Below are positions 10,401 through 18,158 of a DNA stretch of 64,000 nucleotides, in pieces; position 1 is the first letter of the stretch; every line of letters begins with the position of its first letter. This DNA comes from Marvinbryantia formatexigens DSM 14469. GTDB taxonomy: Bacteria; Bacillota; Clostridia; Lachnospirales; Lachnospiraceae. Location: assembly GCF_025148285.1 (NCBI RefSeq), contig NZ_CP102268.1, positions 4,061,501-4,125,500 on the forward strand, read 5' to 3'. The position numbers and the translations under genes are program-made. The notes under the pieces were generated by a model. It saw only the letters and a program-made list of their open reading frames with translations, was not told the origin of the DNA and did no database searches.

Positions 10401-11056
10401 AGCTTAAGAAGCGCATTGCGGAGCTGAAGGGAGAAATCAAAGCGCTTGGTCCCGTCAATGTAAACGCCATCGAGGAATACCGCGAGACGGCAGAGCGCCA
10501 TAAATTCCTTACGGAGCAGCACGACGACCTGGTAAAGGCGGGGGAGGCTCTGAAGGATATTATCAAAGAGCTTGACAGCGGGATGCGGAAACAGTTTGCG
10601 GAAAAATTTGCCATCATGCAGAAGGAATTCGCCAAATCCTTTAAGGAACTGTTCGGCGGCGGGCACGGAACGCTGGAGCTGGTGGAGGACGAGGATATTC
10701 TGGAGGCGGGCATCCGCATTATCGCGCAGCCGCCCGGCAAGAAGCTGCAGAACATGATGCAGATGTCCGGCGGAGAAAAGGCGCTCACGGCGATCGCATT
10801 GCTTTTTGCCATCCAGAACATGAAGCCGTCGCCTTTCTGTCTGCTGGATGAGATCGAGGCGGCGCTGGATGAAAATAACGTGGCGCGCTACGCAAACTAT
10901 CTGAAAAAGTTGACAAAGAATACACAATTTATTATTATTACTCATAGAAGGGGAACAATGGCGGCAGCAGACCGCCTCTACGGAATCACCATGCAGGAGA
11001 AGGGAGTTTCCACGCAGGTCTCCGTAAATATGGTAGAAGAGGAACTCGATAAATAG
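7496..11056 (+). CDS. smc: Chromosome segregation ATPase SMC
   Basis: An 1186-residue condensin ATPase that organises and segregates the chromosome with ScpA and ScpB. In order: an N-terminal head with Walker A GPNGSGKSN (~residues 32-40), a long coiled coil, a globular hinge (~residues 510-660; HGVVADLI and GGSIQNIVT visible), a second coiled coil very rich in Glu, Gln, Lys and Ala, and the C-terminal head with signature MSGGEKALTAIALLFA and Walker B PFCLLDEIEAALD. Length is normal. The repetitive coding of the coiled coils creates many spurious overlapping ORFs on both strands. Confidence 0.98.
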   Translation: MYLKSIEVQGFKSFANKMKFQFHNGITGIVGPNGSGKSNVADAVRWVLGEQSAKQLRGANMQDVIFSGTENRKPLGFASVAITLDNSDHQLPTDYSEVTVTRRLYRSGESEYQINGTNCRLRDIQELFYDTGIGKEGYSIIGQGQIDKILSGKPEERRELFDEAAGIVKFKRRKLTTQKKLEDENNNLTRVRDILSEITRQLGPLQKQSEKAKIYLQRKEELKTLDINMFLLEDGRVKAQLEEVCQKISISDGDIARAGEQLEAAKSEYEAAEQRMEGLNTAIAEKQNQIHQSEIDRQQMEGQIGLLKEQIRSAQMNDEHYEKRMADLSEELAERVLRQKQEQEKLQALHQEAQAAKAQEKEHEQLLGQLTREVSDLETEIAQGQSGLISLINQRSVTKTNLSRYDTMLEQIQIRKAELTGRLLTAKGEEESLSGKRKELQEEYDKTVAAIEKMVADNSVIEQDIQKLQEALTQKNRFLEEAKTAYHREASRLESLRNITERYDGYGVSIRKVMEQKAVQPGLHGVVADLIRTQKKYETAIETALGGSIQNIVTDNEETAKSMIAFLKKNRYGRATFLPLTAIRRRGGLAKEQALYEPGAVGVASTLAEADEIYENLVEYLLGQTLVVDTIDNAIAIARKYRHSLRIVTLEGDLLSPGGSMSGGAFKNSSNLLGRRRETEELEKSVAKKNAEVLQTQKDIEALREKRQQQRQELMTRTEKLQQQYLLQNTARLKLEEIDGQTKKNQSGNEQLGREAAELEEQIADIGVQKSALTEELEKSQAHEKELEEQVAGRRAELEEKRRLQEKQSQVTAAARTRTAELAQQETFAADTAARLESERQSLIKEQEQICADRQGFGDETAQKTAQIARIEEELEQTALSGQEQQEQLDALMQERQEVSAAHKGFFEKREALSGQMSSLDKERYRLESQKERLEDYRERQINYMWEEYNLTASEAAAFEDKEHENPAKLKKRIAELKGEIKALGPVNVNAIEEYRETAERHKFLTEQHDDLVKAGEALKDIIKELDSGMRKQFAEKFAIMQKEFAKSFKELFGGGHGTLELVEDEDILEAGIRIIAQPPGKKLQNMMQMSGGEKALTAIALLFAIQNMKPSPFCLLDEIEAALDENNVARYANYLKKLTKNTQFIIITHRRGTMAAADRLYGITMQEKGVSTQVSVNMVEEELDK

Positions 11057-11093
11057 GATGCAGGGCATTTAAGTCCTTGAGAGGAGGAGCTTT

Positions 11094-12029
11094 ATGGAAG
11101 AAAAAAAGGGTTTTTTCAGAAGACTGGCAGAGGGGCTTTCCAAGACGAGAGATAATATCGTATCCGGTATTGACAGCATTTTCAGCGGTTTTTCCAGTAT
11201 CGACGAGGATTTTTATGAGGAAATCGAAGAGACGCTGATCATGGGCGACCTGGGCATCAATGCGACGACTGCGATTATTGAGGACCTGAAGAAAAAGGTG
11301 AAGGAAAACCACATCAAGGAGCCGTCGGAGTGCAAGCGCTATCTCATCGAGAGCATCCGCCAGCAGATGGAGGTTACAGAGACCGCCTACGAATTTGAGA
11401 ACCGCACCTCGGTGGTGCTTGTTATCGGCGTAAACGGCGTCGGCAAGACGACAAGCGTCGGAAAGCTTGCCGGAAAGCTGAAGGACCAGGGGAAGAAGGT
11501 CGTGCTTGCGGCAGCGGACACCTTCCGCGCTGCCGCCGGGGAACAGCTCTCCGAGTGGGCAAACCGCGCCGGTGTGGAGATTATTTCCGGGCAGGAGGGC
11601 AGCGACCCGGCTTCCGTGGTCTATGACGCGGTAGCGGCGGCGAAGGCGCGCCATGCGGACGTGCTGCTCTGCGATACGGCGGGCAGGCTTCACAATAAAA
11701 AGAATCTGATGAATGAGCTGGGAAAGATTAACCGCATTCTCGAAAAGGAATATCCGGAGGCTTACCGGGAGACGCTGGTCGTCCTGGACGGAACCACCGG
11801 ACAGAACGCGCTTGTGCAGGCGCGTGAGTTTGCCGAGGTTACTAATATTACCGGCATCATTCTGACAAAGCTGGACGGAACGGCGAAGGGCGGTATCGCC
11901 ATCGCCATCCATTCGGAGCTCGGCATCCCGGTGAAGTATATCGGTGTGGGCGAGAGCATTGAGGACCTTCAGAAGTTTAATGCGGAGGAATTTGTAAACG
12001 CGCTGTTTCTGACAGACGATAAAGAATAA
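11094..12029 (+). CDS. ftsY: Signal recognition particle receptor FtsY
   Basis: SRP GTPase at the membrane that docks with Ffh (13719-15068) for co-translational insertion. The 311 residues carry a short NG-type domain with almost no acidic A region, as in many Gram-positives. Motifs are G1 GVNGVGKTTSVGKLA, DTFRAAAGEQL, G3 DTAGRLHNK and G4 TKLDGTAKGG. The ATG lies behind GAGAGGAGG and the gene follows smc after 37 nt. Confidence 0.97.
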   Translation: MEEKKGFFRRLAEGLSKTRDNIVSGIDSIFSGFSSIDEDFYEEIEETLIMGDLGINATTAIIEDLKKKVKENHIKEPSECKRYLIESIRQQMEVTETAYEFENRTSVVLVIGVNGVGKTTSVGKLAGKLKDQGKKVVLAAADTFRAAAGEQLSEWANRAGVEIISGQEGSDPASVVYDAVAAAKARHADVLLCDTAGRLHNKKNLMNELGKINRILEKEYPEAYRETLVVLDGTTGQNALVQAREFAEVTNITGIILTKLDGTAKGGIAIAIHSELGIPVKYIGVGESIEDLQKFNAEEFVNALFLTDDKE

Positions 12030-12041
12030 AGGGGAAGAAGT

Positions 12042-13253
12042 ATGCTGACATTAGAGAAGTTTGAAGAAGCGTCGGAGGTAGTAAAAAGAGTCACACAGGA
12101 GACAAAGCTGGTGTACAGCAAGTATTTCAGCGACCAGACGGGCAACCGTATTTATTTAAAGCCGGAGAATATGCAGATTACCGGCGCATATAAGATTCGC
12201 GGCGCTTATTACAGTATTTCGGTGCTGCCCGAAGAGGATCAGAAAAAGGGTCTGATTACGGCGTCGGCGGGCAACCACGCGCAGGGCGTCGCCTATGCGG
12301 CGAAGGAGCTGGGCGTAAAGGCGGTGGTCGTGATGCCGGTGACAACACCGCTCATGAAGGTAAACCGCACGAAGAGCTACGGCGCAGAGGTGATTCTGCA
12401 CGGGGAGGTCTACGATGAGGCGTGTGAGTACGCTTATCAGCTTGCCGAGGAAAAGGGCTATACCTTTATCCATCCGTTTGACGACCTTGCCGTTGCCACC
12501 GGACAGGGCACGATTGCGATGGAGATCGTCAAGGAGCTGCCGCTGGTAGATTATATTCTGGTGCCGGTGGGCGGCGGCGGTCTGGCGACCGGCGTCTCCA
12601 CGCTTGCCAAAATGCTGAACCCGAATATCAAGGTAATCGGAGTGGAGCCGGCGGGGGCAAACTGCCTGCAGGCATCGCTGGAGGCGGGCGAGGTAGTAAC
12701 GCTTCCGGATATCAATACCATCGCGGACGGCACGGCGGTAAAGCGCCCCGGCGAGAAAATTTTCCCGTATCTGCAGAAAAATCTGGACGGCATCATCACG
12801 ATCCAGGATGACGAGCTGATCGTCGCTTTCCTCGATATGGTGGAAAATCACAAGATGATCGTCGAAAATTCCGGACTGCTCACGGTGGCGGCACTCAAAC
12901 ACATGAATGCAAAGAACAAAAAGATTGTTGCCATTTTAAGCGGCGGAAACATGGACGTCATCACCATGTCCTCGGTCGTGCAGTTCGGACTGATCCAGCG
13001 GGACCGCATTTTTACGGTATCCGTGCTGCTTCCGGATACGCCGGGCGAGCTGGTGCGCGTCTCCACGGTAGTCGCAAAGCTGCAGGGTAATGTCATCAAG
13101 CTGGACCATAACCAGTTTGTCAGCACCAACCGCAGCAAGGCGGTGGAGCTGAAAATCACGATGGAGACTTTTGGAACCGAGCACAAAAACCAGATCGTGC
13201 AGGCACTGGAGGAAAACGGCTTCAAGCCGCGCGTCATCCGCACAAGTCTGTAG
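12042..13253 (+). CDS. ilvA: Threonine ammonia-lyase with C-terminal ACT domain
   Basis: A PLP-dependent enzyme deaminating threonine (and probably serine) to 2-oxobutyrate. The 403 residues comprise a fold-type II catalytic domain with the PLP lysine in ITGAYKIRGAYY (~residue 50), the glycine loop VPVGGGGLATG, and an ACT domain from about residue 325 (FTVSVLLPDTPGELVRVSTVV). This short form with one ACT domain matches the TdcB/IlvA1-like group common in clostridia, which may be catabolic. It follows ftsY by 12 nt and ends at a terminator, so it is a rider in the smc-ftsY operon rather than next to branched-chain genes. Confidence 0.92.
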   Translation: MLTLEKFEEASEVVKRVTQETKLVYSKYFSDQTGNRIYLKPENMQITGAYKIRGAYYSISVLPEEDQKKGLITASAGNHAQGVAYAAKELGVKAVVVMPVTTPLMKVNRTKSYGAEVILHGEVYDEACEYAYQLAEEKGYTFIHPFDDLAVATGQGTIAMEIVKELPLVDYILVPVGGGGLATGVSTLAKMLNPNIKVIGVEPAGANCLQASLEAGEVVTLPDINTIADGTAVKRPGEKIFPYLQKNLDGIITIQDDELIVAFLDMVENHKMIVENSGLLTVAALKHMNAKNKKIVAILSGGNMDVITMSSVVQFGLIQRDRIFTVSVLLPDTPGELVRVSTVVAKLQGNVIKLDHNQFVSTNRSKAVELKITMETFGTEHKNQIVQALEENGFKPRVIRTSL

Positions 13254-13333
13254 CAGATTTGCGAAGCGGATTTCAAAGGGATCTGCAAAAGTGCTGTGAA
13301 CGGAAAAAAACAGCAGCGTAAAATTTCTGTATG

Positions 13334-13371
13334 CGGTGTCAAGAAAAAATACTTGACACCGTTTCCTTTTT
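13334..13371 (+). terminator. Intrinsic terminator of the plsX...ilvA unit
   Basis: CGGTGTCAAG (13334-13343) and CTTGACACCG (13352-13361) form a perfect 10-bp stem with loop AAAAAATA, followed by TTTCCTTTTTG. The 3' arm also contains the -35 box of the next promoter. Confidence 0.8.
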
Positions 13372-13381
13372 GTATTATGAT
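13353..13381 (+). promoter_or_regulatory. Sigma-A promoter of ylxM-ffh-rpsP, embedded in the preceding terminator
   Basis: TTGACA (13353-13358) lies in the 3' arm of the terminator stem; 17-nt spacer; TATGAT (13376-13381). The ylxM start is 17 nt further on. Confidence 0.8.
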
Positions 13382-13398
13382 AGCGAAGGTGATGACAG

Positions 13399-13716
13399 AT
13401 GGAACGGATTGTAGAGCAGACATTGCTGTTTGATTTTTACGGTGAGCTTCTGACAGAGCATCAGCGGAATGTTTATGAGGATGTGATTCTCAATGACTGC
13501 TCCTGTGCGGAGGCGGCGGAGCAGTACCATATCAGCCGGCAGGGCGTGCACGATTTAATCAGACGGTGCAACAGGACGCTGGAGGATTACGAGGCAAAGC
13601 TGCATCTGGTGGAGAAGTTTCTGTCTATCCGCAAAAAGGCTGAACAGATTCATGCGCTCGCAGAGGGGCATGAGGAGATAAGGAAAATTGCAGGCGAGAT
13701 TTTAGAGGAGTTGTGA
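13399..13716 (+). CDS. ylxM: YlxM family SRP-associated HTH protein
   Basis: A 105-residue protein of the YlxM/p13 family (UPF0122), which in Firmicutes is encoded directly before ffh and is reported to act with the signal recognition particle. It has a sigma-70 region-4-like helix-turn-helix: [25 protein letters not shown], then [15 protein letters not shown]. The stop codon is 2 nt before the ffh start, so translation is coupled. The ATG follows GAAGGTGATGAC. Confidence 0.92.
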   Translation: MERIVEQTLLFDFYGELLTEHQRNVYEDVILNDCSCAEAAEQYHISRQGVHDLIRRCNRTLEDYEAKLHLVEKFLSIRKKAEQIHALAEGHEEIRKIAGEILEEL

Positions 13717-13718
13717 AG

Positions 13719-15068
13719 ATGGCATTTGAAAGCCTTTCCGATAAATTACAGAATGTGTTTAAGAACCTGCGCAGCAAGGGGCGTCTGACAGAGGCGGATG
13801 TAAAAGCCGCTCTGAAGGAGGTCAAGATGGCGCTGCTGGAGGCGGACGTCAGCTTCAAGGTGGTAAAACAGTTTATGAAGTCCGTGCAGGAGCGCGCTGT
13901 CGGTGCGGATGTCATGACAGGCTTAAATCCCGGACAGATGGTGATTAAGATCGTCAACGAGGAGCTGGTCGCGCTGATGGGCTCCGAGACCACGGAAATC
14001 GCGCTGCGTCCGGCGGGAGAGATAACCGTCATCATGATGGTCGGTCTGCAGGGCGCGGGCAAGACGACGACGACGGCAAAGCTTGCCGGAAAGCTGAAGT
14101 CAAAAGGGCGGGTGCCGCTGCTGGCGGCATGTGATGTTTACCGTCCGGCGGCGATACAGCAGCTTCAGATAAACGGAGAAAAGCAGGGCATCGAGGTCTT
14201 CTCGATGGGCGATAAGCAGAGCCCGGTAAACATCGCCAGAGCGGCGGTGGAGCACGCGAAGAGCCGCAACATGAATGTGGTGATTCTGGATACGGCGGGG
14301 CGTCTTCACGTCGATGAAGAAATGATGGACGAGCTGGTGCAGATTAAGGAAGCGGTGCATGTCGACCAGACGATTCTGGTGGTCGATGCCATGACCGGTC
14401 AGGACGCGGTCAATGTTTCCGAAATGTTCAACGAGAAAATCGGTATCGACGGCGTTATCCTGACAAAGCTGGACGGCGATTCCCGCGGCGGCGCGGCGCT
14501 TTCCATCCGTGCGACCTGCGGCAAGCCGATTCTGTATGTCGGCATGGGCGAAAAGCTGTCCGACCTGGAGCAGTTTTATCCGGACCGCATGGCTTCCCGT
14601 ATTCTCGGCATGGGCGATGTCATGAGCCTCATTGAAAAAGCGCAGGCCACCCTCGATGAAAACAAGGCGAAGGAGCTTGAGCAGAAGATTAAAAAGGCGA
14701 AATTCGGCTTTGACGATTATCTGGAAAGCATGAACCAGATGAAAAACATGGGCGGTCTGTCCGGTATTCTTTCCATGATGCCCGGAATGGGCGGAAGCAA
14801 GATGAAAAATCTGGAGGGAATGATTGATGAGAAGGCGCTTGCGCGCAACGAAGCGATTATCCTGTCCATGACGCCGGAGGAGAGAGCGAATCCGGATATC
14901 TTAAATCCTTCGCGCAAAAAACGCATTGCCGCCGGATGCGGCGTCGATATTGCGGAGGTAAACCGGCTGGTAAAGCAGTTTGAGCAGACCAGAAAGATGA
15001 TGAAGCAGATTCCCGGAATGACGGGAGGCAGAGGTGGTAAAAGAGGAAAATTTAAATTTCCCTTTTAA
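13719..15068 (+). CDS. ffh: Signal recognition particle protein Ffh
   Basis: The SRP54 homologue that binds signal sequences and 4.5S/6S RNA. I chose ATG 13719 because GAGGAG lies 8 nt upstream; the alternative GTG at 13713 is only 2 nt from that site. The 449-residue protein has an N domain, a G domain (GLQGAGKTTTTAKLAGKL; DTAGRLHVDEEMM; TKLDGDSRGG) and a methionine-rich M domain (GLSGILSMMPGMGG and MMKQIPGMTGG) that forms the signal-sequence groove. Confidence 0.98.
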   Translation: MAFESLSDKLQNVFKNLRSKGRLTEADVKAALKEVKMALLEADVSFKVVKQFMKSVQERAVGADVMTGLNPGQMVIKIVNEELVALMGSETTEIALRPAGEITVIMMVGLQGAGKTTTTAKLAGKLKSKGRVPLLAACDVYRPAAIQQLQINGEKQGIEVFSMGDKQSPVNIARAAVEHAKSRNMNVVILDTAGRLHVDEEMMDELVQIKEAVHVDQTILVVDAMTGQDAVNVSEMFNEKIGIDGVILTKLDGDSRGGAALSIRATCGKPILYVGMGEKLSDLEQFYPDRMASRILGMGDVMSLIEKAQATLDENKAKELEQKIKKAKFGFDDYLESMNQMKNMGGLSGILSMMPGMGGSKMKNLEGMIDEKALARNEAIILSMTPEERANPDILNPSRKKRIAAGCGVDIAEVNRLVKQFEQTRKMMKQIPGMTGGRGGKRGKFKFPF

Positions 15069-15103
15069 ATAAACAATGATTGCATCCAAGGAGGTGAGTT
15101 GAA

Positions 15104-15349
15104 ATGGCAGTAAAAATCAGATTAAGAAGAATGGGACAGAAGAAAGCTCCTTTCTATAGAATTGTAGTTGCAGATTCCAGAGCTCCGAGAGACGGAAGAT
15201 GTATCGATGAAATTGGTACCTACAATCCGAACACTGACCCGAGTGAGTTTAAAATCGACGAAGAACTGGCTAAGAAATGGCTTGCAAATGGCGCACAGCC
15301 GACAGAGGTTGTAGGAAAGCTCTTCAAGCTGGCCGGTATCGAGAAGTAG
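15104..15349 (+). CDS. rpsP: 30S ribosomal protein S16
   Basis: An 81-residue small-subunit protein. The start [20 protein letters not shown] is diagnostic. AAGGAGGTGAG precedes the ATG. It sits between ffh and khpA, the standard Firmicutes order. Confidence 0.98.
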   Translation: MAVKIRLRRMGQKKAPFYRIVVADSRAPRDGRCIDEIGTYNPNTDPSEFKIDEELAKKWLANGAQPTEVVGKLFKLAGIEK

Positions 15350-15365
15350 AATAGGGGTGGCGGTA

Positions 15366-15593
15366 ATGAAAGACTTAGTAGAAGTAATTGCCAAATCTCT
15401 GGTAGAACATCCGGAAGAGGTCGTAGTTACGGAGAAAGAAAGCGGCAAAACTACCGTGATTGAACTGAAAGTAGCCCAGTCTGATATGGGAAAAGTTATC
15501 GGCAAACAGGGCAAAATTGCAAAAGCAATCCGCGCCGTTGTAAAAGCTGCGGCGTCCAGAAGCGATAAAAAAGTGGTTGTTGATATTGTGTAA
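15366..15593 (+). CDS. khpA: KH-domain RNA-binding protein KhpA
   Basis: A 75-residue single KH domain (YlqC/KhpA) that binds RNA, usually with KhpB/Jag, and affects cell elongation in Gram-positives. The GxxG loop is GKVIGKQGKIAKAIRA. The ATG at 15366 behind GGGGTGG is preferred over an in-frame GTG at 15357, which lies inside that Shine-Dalgarno. An intrinsic terminator follows. Confidence 0.95.
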   Translation: MKDLVEVIAKSLVEHPEEVVVTEKESGKTTVIELKVAQSDMGKVIGKQGKIAKAIRAVVKAAASRSDKKVVVDIV

Positions 15594-15596
15594 TGC

Positions 15597-15628
15597 AAAA
15601 AAGAATCCCGCCCGCGGGGTTCTTTTTT
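15597..15628 (+). terminator. Intrinsic terminator after khpA
   Basis: AAGAATCCCGC pairs with GCGGGGTTCTT around a CC loop, with A-rich and T-rich flanks (TTTTTT). Confidence 0.85.
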
Positions 15629-15676
15629 AACAATACGGGAAAGATATGAAATGCAGGAAAGATATGGAGGAGATTT

Positions 15677-16183
15677 ATGGAGCAGTATCTGCAGGTGGGC
15701 GTGGTTTCTTCCACCCACGGGATTCGCGGCGAGGTGAAGGTGTATCCGACGACAGACGACGCCGCCCGTTTTAAAAAGCTCAAAGAGGTTTTTGCGGAGA
15801 CAAAGCACGGCAATGTGCCGCTTGCCATTGAGCAGGTGAAATTTTTCAAAAACATGGTGATTCTGAAATTTAAAGGAATCGACAATATTAATGATGTGGA
15901 AAAATACAGGGGCTGTCCGCTGCTTGTGACGCGGGAAAATGCGGTGAAGCTGGCGCCGGGAGAATATTTCCTGTGCGATTTAATCGGACTGTCCGTTTCA
16001 ACCGATACCGGGGAGGAGCTGGGCACCCTCACGGAGGTCATCCGCACCGGCGCCAACGACGTCTACGTGGTAAAAACAAAAAATGAAAAAGAAGTCTTGA
16101 TACCGAACACAAAAGAATGTATTATAGAGGTATCTCTGGAAAAAAATACAATGACGGTTCATCTGCTGGAGGGGCTGCTGTGA
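15677..16183 (+). CDS. rimM: Ribosome maturation factor RimM
   Basis: Assists maturation of the 30S head by binding S19. The 168-residue protein has the N-terminal RimM barrel ([17 protein letters not shown]) and the C-terminal PRC-barrel ([27 protein letters not shown]). TATGGAGGAG precedes the ATG. Its stop overlaps the trmD start in a GTGA junction. Confidence 0.97.
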   Translation: MEQYLQVGVVSSTHGIRGEVKVYPTTDDAARFKKLKEVFAETKHGNVPLAIEQVKFFKNMVILKFKGIDNINDVEKYRGCPLLVTRENAVKLAPGEYFLCDLIGLSVSTDTGEELGTLTEVIRTGANDVYVVKTKNEKEVLIPNTKECIIEVSLEKNTMTVHLLEGLL

Positions 16184-16914
16184 AATTTCATGTACTGACA
16201 CTGTTTCCCGAAATGATTGAAAACGGACTGCACACAAGCATTACGGGCAGGGCAATCGAGAAGGGGATTCTTTCGCTGAACACCGTAAATATCCGTGATT
16301 TCGCGGGAAATAAGCATGGCAAGGTGGACGATTACCCGTATGGCGGCGGGGCAGGCATGGTAATGCAGGCGGAGCCGGTATACGGCGCATATAAATCCAT
16401 AGAGGAGCAGGCGGGCAGAAAGCTGCGCACCATCTATCTCACGCCGCAGGGACAGACCTTTCATCAGAAGATGGCGGAGGAATTTTCACGCGAGGACGAG
16501 CTGGTCTTTCTGTGCGGACATTACGAGGGGATAGATGAGCGTGTCCTGCAGGAAATCGTCACGGATTTCGTATCCATCGGCGATTATGTGCTGACCGGCG
16601 GAGAGCTGCCTGCGATGGTTATGATTGACACTATCTCGCGTCTGGTGGAAGGGGTACTGAATAACGAAAGCTCCGCAGAGACGGAATCCTTCCAGGATTC
16701 CCTGCTGGAATATCCGCAGTACAGCAGACCGGAGGTATGGCGGGGCAGGGCTGTTCCGCCCGTACTGCTGTCCGGGCACCACGCGAATGTGGAAAAATGG
16801 CGAAGGGAGCAGTCGGTGCTGCGCACTGCCAGATGGCGACCGGATCTGCTGGAAAAGGCAGATCTCACCGAAAAAGAAAAAGCGATGGTGAAAGGAGAAG
16901 AAAACGATGTTTGA
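16180..16914 (+). CDS. trmD: tRNA (guanine-N1)-methyltransferase TrmD
   Basis: Methylates G37 of tRNAs next to the anticodon, preventing frameshifting. I chose the GTG at 16180, which overlaps the rimM stop as GTGA and gives the family start (V/M)[11 protein letters not shown]; an upstream in-frame ATG at 16117 would bury 21 residues in rimM. The 244 residues include the trefoil-knot SAM site [11 protein letters not shown] and [21 protein letters not shown] lies 6 nt upstream. Confidence 0.96.
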   Translation: MKFHVLTLFPEMIENGLHTSITGRAIEKGILSLNTVNIRDFAGNKHGKVDDYPYGGGAGMVMQAEPVYGAYKSIEEQAGRKLRTIYLTPQGQTFHQKMAEEFSREDELVFLCGHYEGIDERVLQEIVTDFVSIGDYVLTGGELPAMVMIDTISRLVEGVLNNESSAETESFQDSLLEYPQYSRPEVWRGRAVPPVLLSGHHANVEKWRREQSVLRTARWRPDLLEKADLTEKEKAMVKGEENDV

Positions 16915-17569
16915 AGATTTGGGAAAGAAGCTTGGAGACCTTGCACAGAATGTCGGGGACCTCGCACAGGTAATGGTAAAAAAGACCGGAAAGCTGGCGG
17001 AGCTTGCAAGCCTGCATACGAAGGTGCTTGCCAAGAAGAAAAAAGCGGACGATGAATTCACCGCGCTCGGCAGGGCGTACTACGAGGCGCACAAGGACGC
17101 TGTCGGCGAGTTTGAGGACAGAATTATCGGCATCAACAATATTTACAATGAGATTGCCGCTCTGGAGGAGGAAATCAAAGCGCTGAAGGAGCAGCTGTCC
17201 GATGAGGATAAAAAATTTGCCGAGGAGATGGAGCAGGACACGGAGGACATCATCAACGAAGCAAAAAAAGCGGTCGCCGATGCAGCGGACGCAGTGAAGA
17301 GTGCGGCGGACGAAGCGCAGGCGGAAAAAGCACAGGAGACGGCGGAAGCGGCGGACGAAGCACAGGAGGCGGAGACGGCGGAAGCAGCGGACGAAGCACA
17401 GGAGGCGGAGACGGCAGAAGCGGCGGACGAAGCACAGGAAACGACGGACGCGGCGGAAGAAAAACCGGAAGCAGAAGAGAAAGCGGAGGCGGAAGAAGCC
17501 GGAGCTGGAGCGGACGAAGCGCCGGAGGCAGAAGCCGGCGGCACCGCTGAAGAAAAGGCAGAAGAATGA
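16907..17569 (+). CDS. Uncharacterised coiled-coil protein with Ala/Glu-rich repeat tail
   Basis: A 220-residue protein I cannot assign to a characterised family. Residues 1-75 are a helical, basic region ([20 protein letters not shown]). Residues ~75-130 look like a coiled coil (EIAALEEEIKALKEQLSDE). Residues ~130-220 are almost only Ala, Glu, Asp, Thr and Gln, built of 12-residue repeats of the type EAADEAQEAETA. No signal peptide, transmembrane segment or cysteine is seen. The ATG overlaps the end of trmD by 8 nt and follows AAAGGAG, so it is translationally coupled. The tail coding is GC-rich and repetitive. A scaffold or stress-related role would be a guess. Confidence 0.8.
   Translation: MFEDLGKKLGDLAQNVGDLAQVMVKKTGKLAELASLHTKVLAKKKKADDEFTALGRAYYEAHKDAVGEFEDRIIGINNIYNEIAALEEEIKALKEQLSDEDKKFAEEMEQDTEDIINEAKKAVADAADAVKSAADEAQAEKAQETAEAADEAQEAETAEAADEAQEAETAEAADEAQETTDAAEEKPEAEEKAEAEEAGAGADEAPEAEAGGTAEEKAEE
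17345..17446 (+). repeat. 36-bp in-frame tandem repeat (about 2.8 copies)
   Basis: Units start at 17345, 17381 and 17417 and encode the 12-residue EAADEAQEAETA motif. Copies 1 and 2 differ at only two third positions; copy 3 degenerates after ~24 nt. Confidence 0.85.
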
Positions 17570-17578
17570 TATTTGTGC

Positions 17579-17607
17579 TTGCTTTTTCTGCTGCGGCATG
17601 TTAGAAT
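17579..17607 (+). promoter_or_regulatory. Sigma-A promoter of rplS
   Basis: TTGCTT (17579-17584), 17-nt spacer, TAGAAT (17602-17607), followed by a ~77-nt leader before rplS. Confidence 0.65.
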
Positions 17608-17680
17608 AGTCTACGTTGTGATAAAAGAGATGGTCCTCTGTTACGTATGTATTATGAACATCCAGAAGAATAAGGAGGCA
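17608..17680 (+). ncRNA. Structured rplS leader, candidate L19 autoregulatory leader
   Basis: TACGT (17612-17616) pairs with ACGTA (17643-17647), enclosing AGAG/CTCT (17626-17629 with 17636-17639) and the segment GATGGTC. Position and size fit the L19 leader known upstream of rplS in Firmicutes, but I matched it by position and structure only, not by a covariance model. Confidence 0.45.
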
Positions 17681-17684
17681 CACA

Positions 17685-18032
17685 ATGCAGGAAATTATCA
17701 GAAACATCGAAGCAGCTCAGTTAAAGGCTGAGGTTCCGCAGTTTCATGTGGGAGACACCGTTCGCGTTTACGGTAAGATCAAAGAAGGAAACCGTGAGCG
17801 TATCCAGGTATTTGAAGGTACTGTTCTGAAGAAACAGGGCGGAAGCAGCCGCGAGACCTTCACGGTAAGAAAAAATTCCAACGGAGTTGGCGTGGAAAAG
17901 ACATGGCCGTTACATTCCCCGAACGTGGAAAAGGTAGAGGTAGTAAGACGCGGTAAAGTAAGACGTGCAAAACTGAACTACCTGAGAAATCGTTCCGGTA
18001 AGAGTGCAAAGGTAAAAGAACTGGTGAAATAA
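17685..18032 (+). CDS. rplS: 50S ribosomal protein L19
   Basis: A 115-residue large-subunit protein at the 30S-50S interface. Signatures are [20 protein letters not shown] and [14 protein letters not shown], and the C-terminus [15 protein letters not shown]. The ATG follows AAGGAGG. It has its own promoter and leader and a strong terminator. Confidence 0.98.
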   Translation: MQEIIRNIEAAQLKAEVPQFHVGDTVRVYGKIKEGNRERIQVFEGTVLKKQGGSSRETFTVRKNSNGVGVEKTWPLHSPNVEKVEVVRRGKVRRAKLNYLRNRSGKSAKVKELVK

Positions 18033-18043
18033 AAAGCGGGAAG

Positions 18044-18076
18044 GGCTGTCTGATTCTGATGCGGACAGCCTTTTTT
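18044..18076 (+). terminator. Intrinsic terminator after rplS
   Basis: GGCTGTC (18044-18050) pairs with GACAGCC (18064-18070), followed by TTTTTTG. Confidence 0.88.
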
Positions 18077-18158
18077 GTCACGCTTATGCGGGCGCGTCCG
18101 CAGAAGAGAAATGCGCGTGCGTGATTTTTTCGCGCGCAGATGTAAAGAGGAGGATGGC

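Noticed and set aside
9473-11068. 531-residue minus-strand ORF over smc
   Set aside because: Leu/Arg-rich antisense of the SMC coiled coil; no ribosome-binding site or family.
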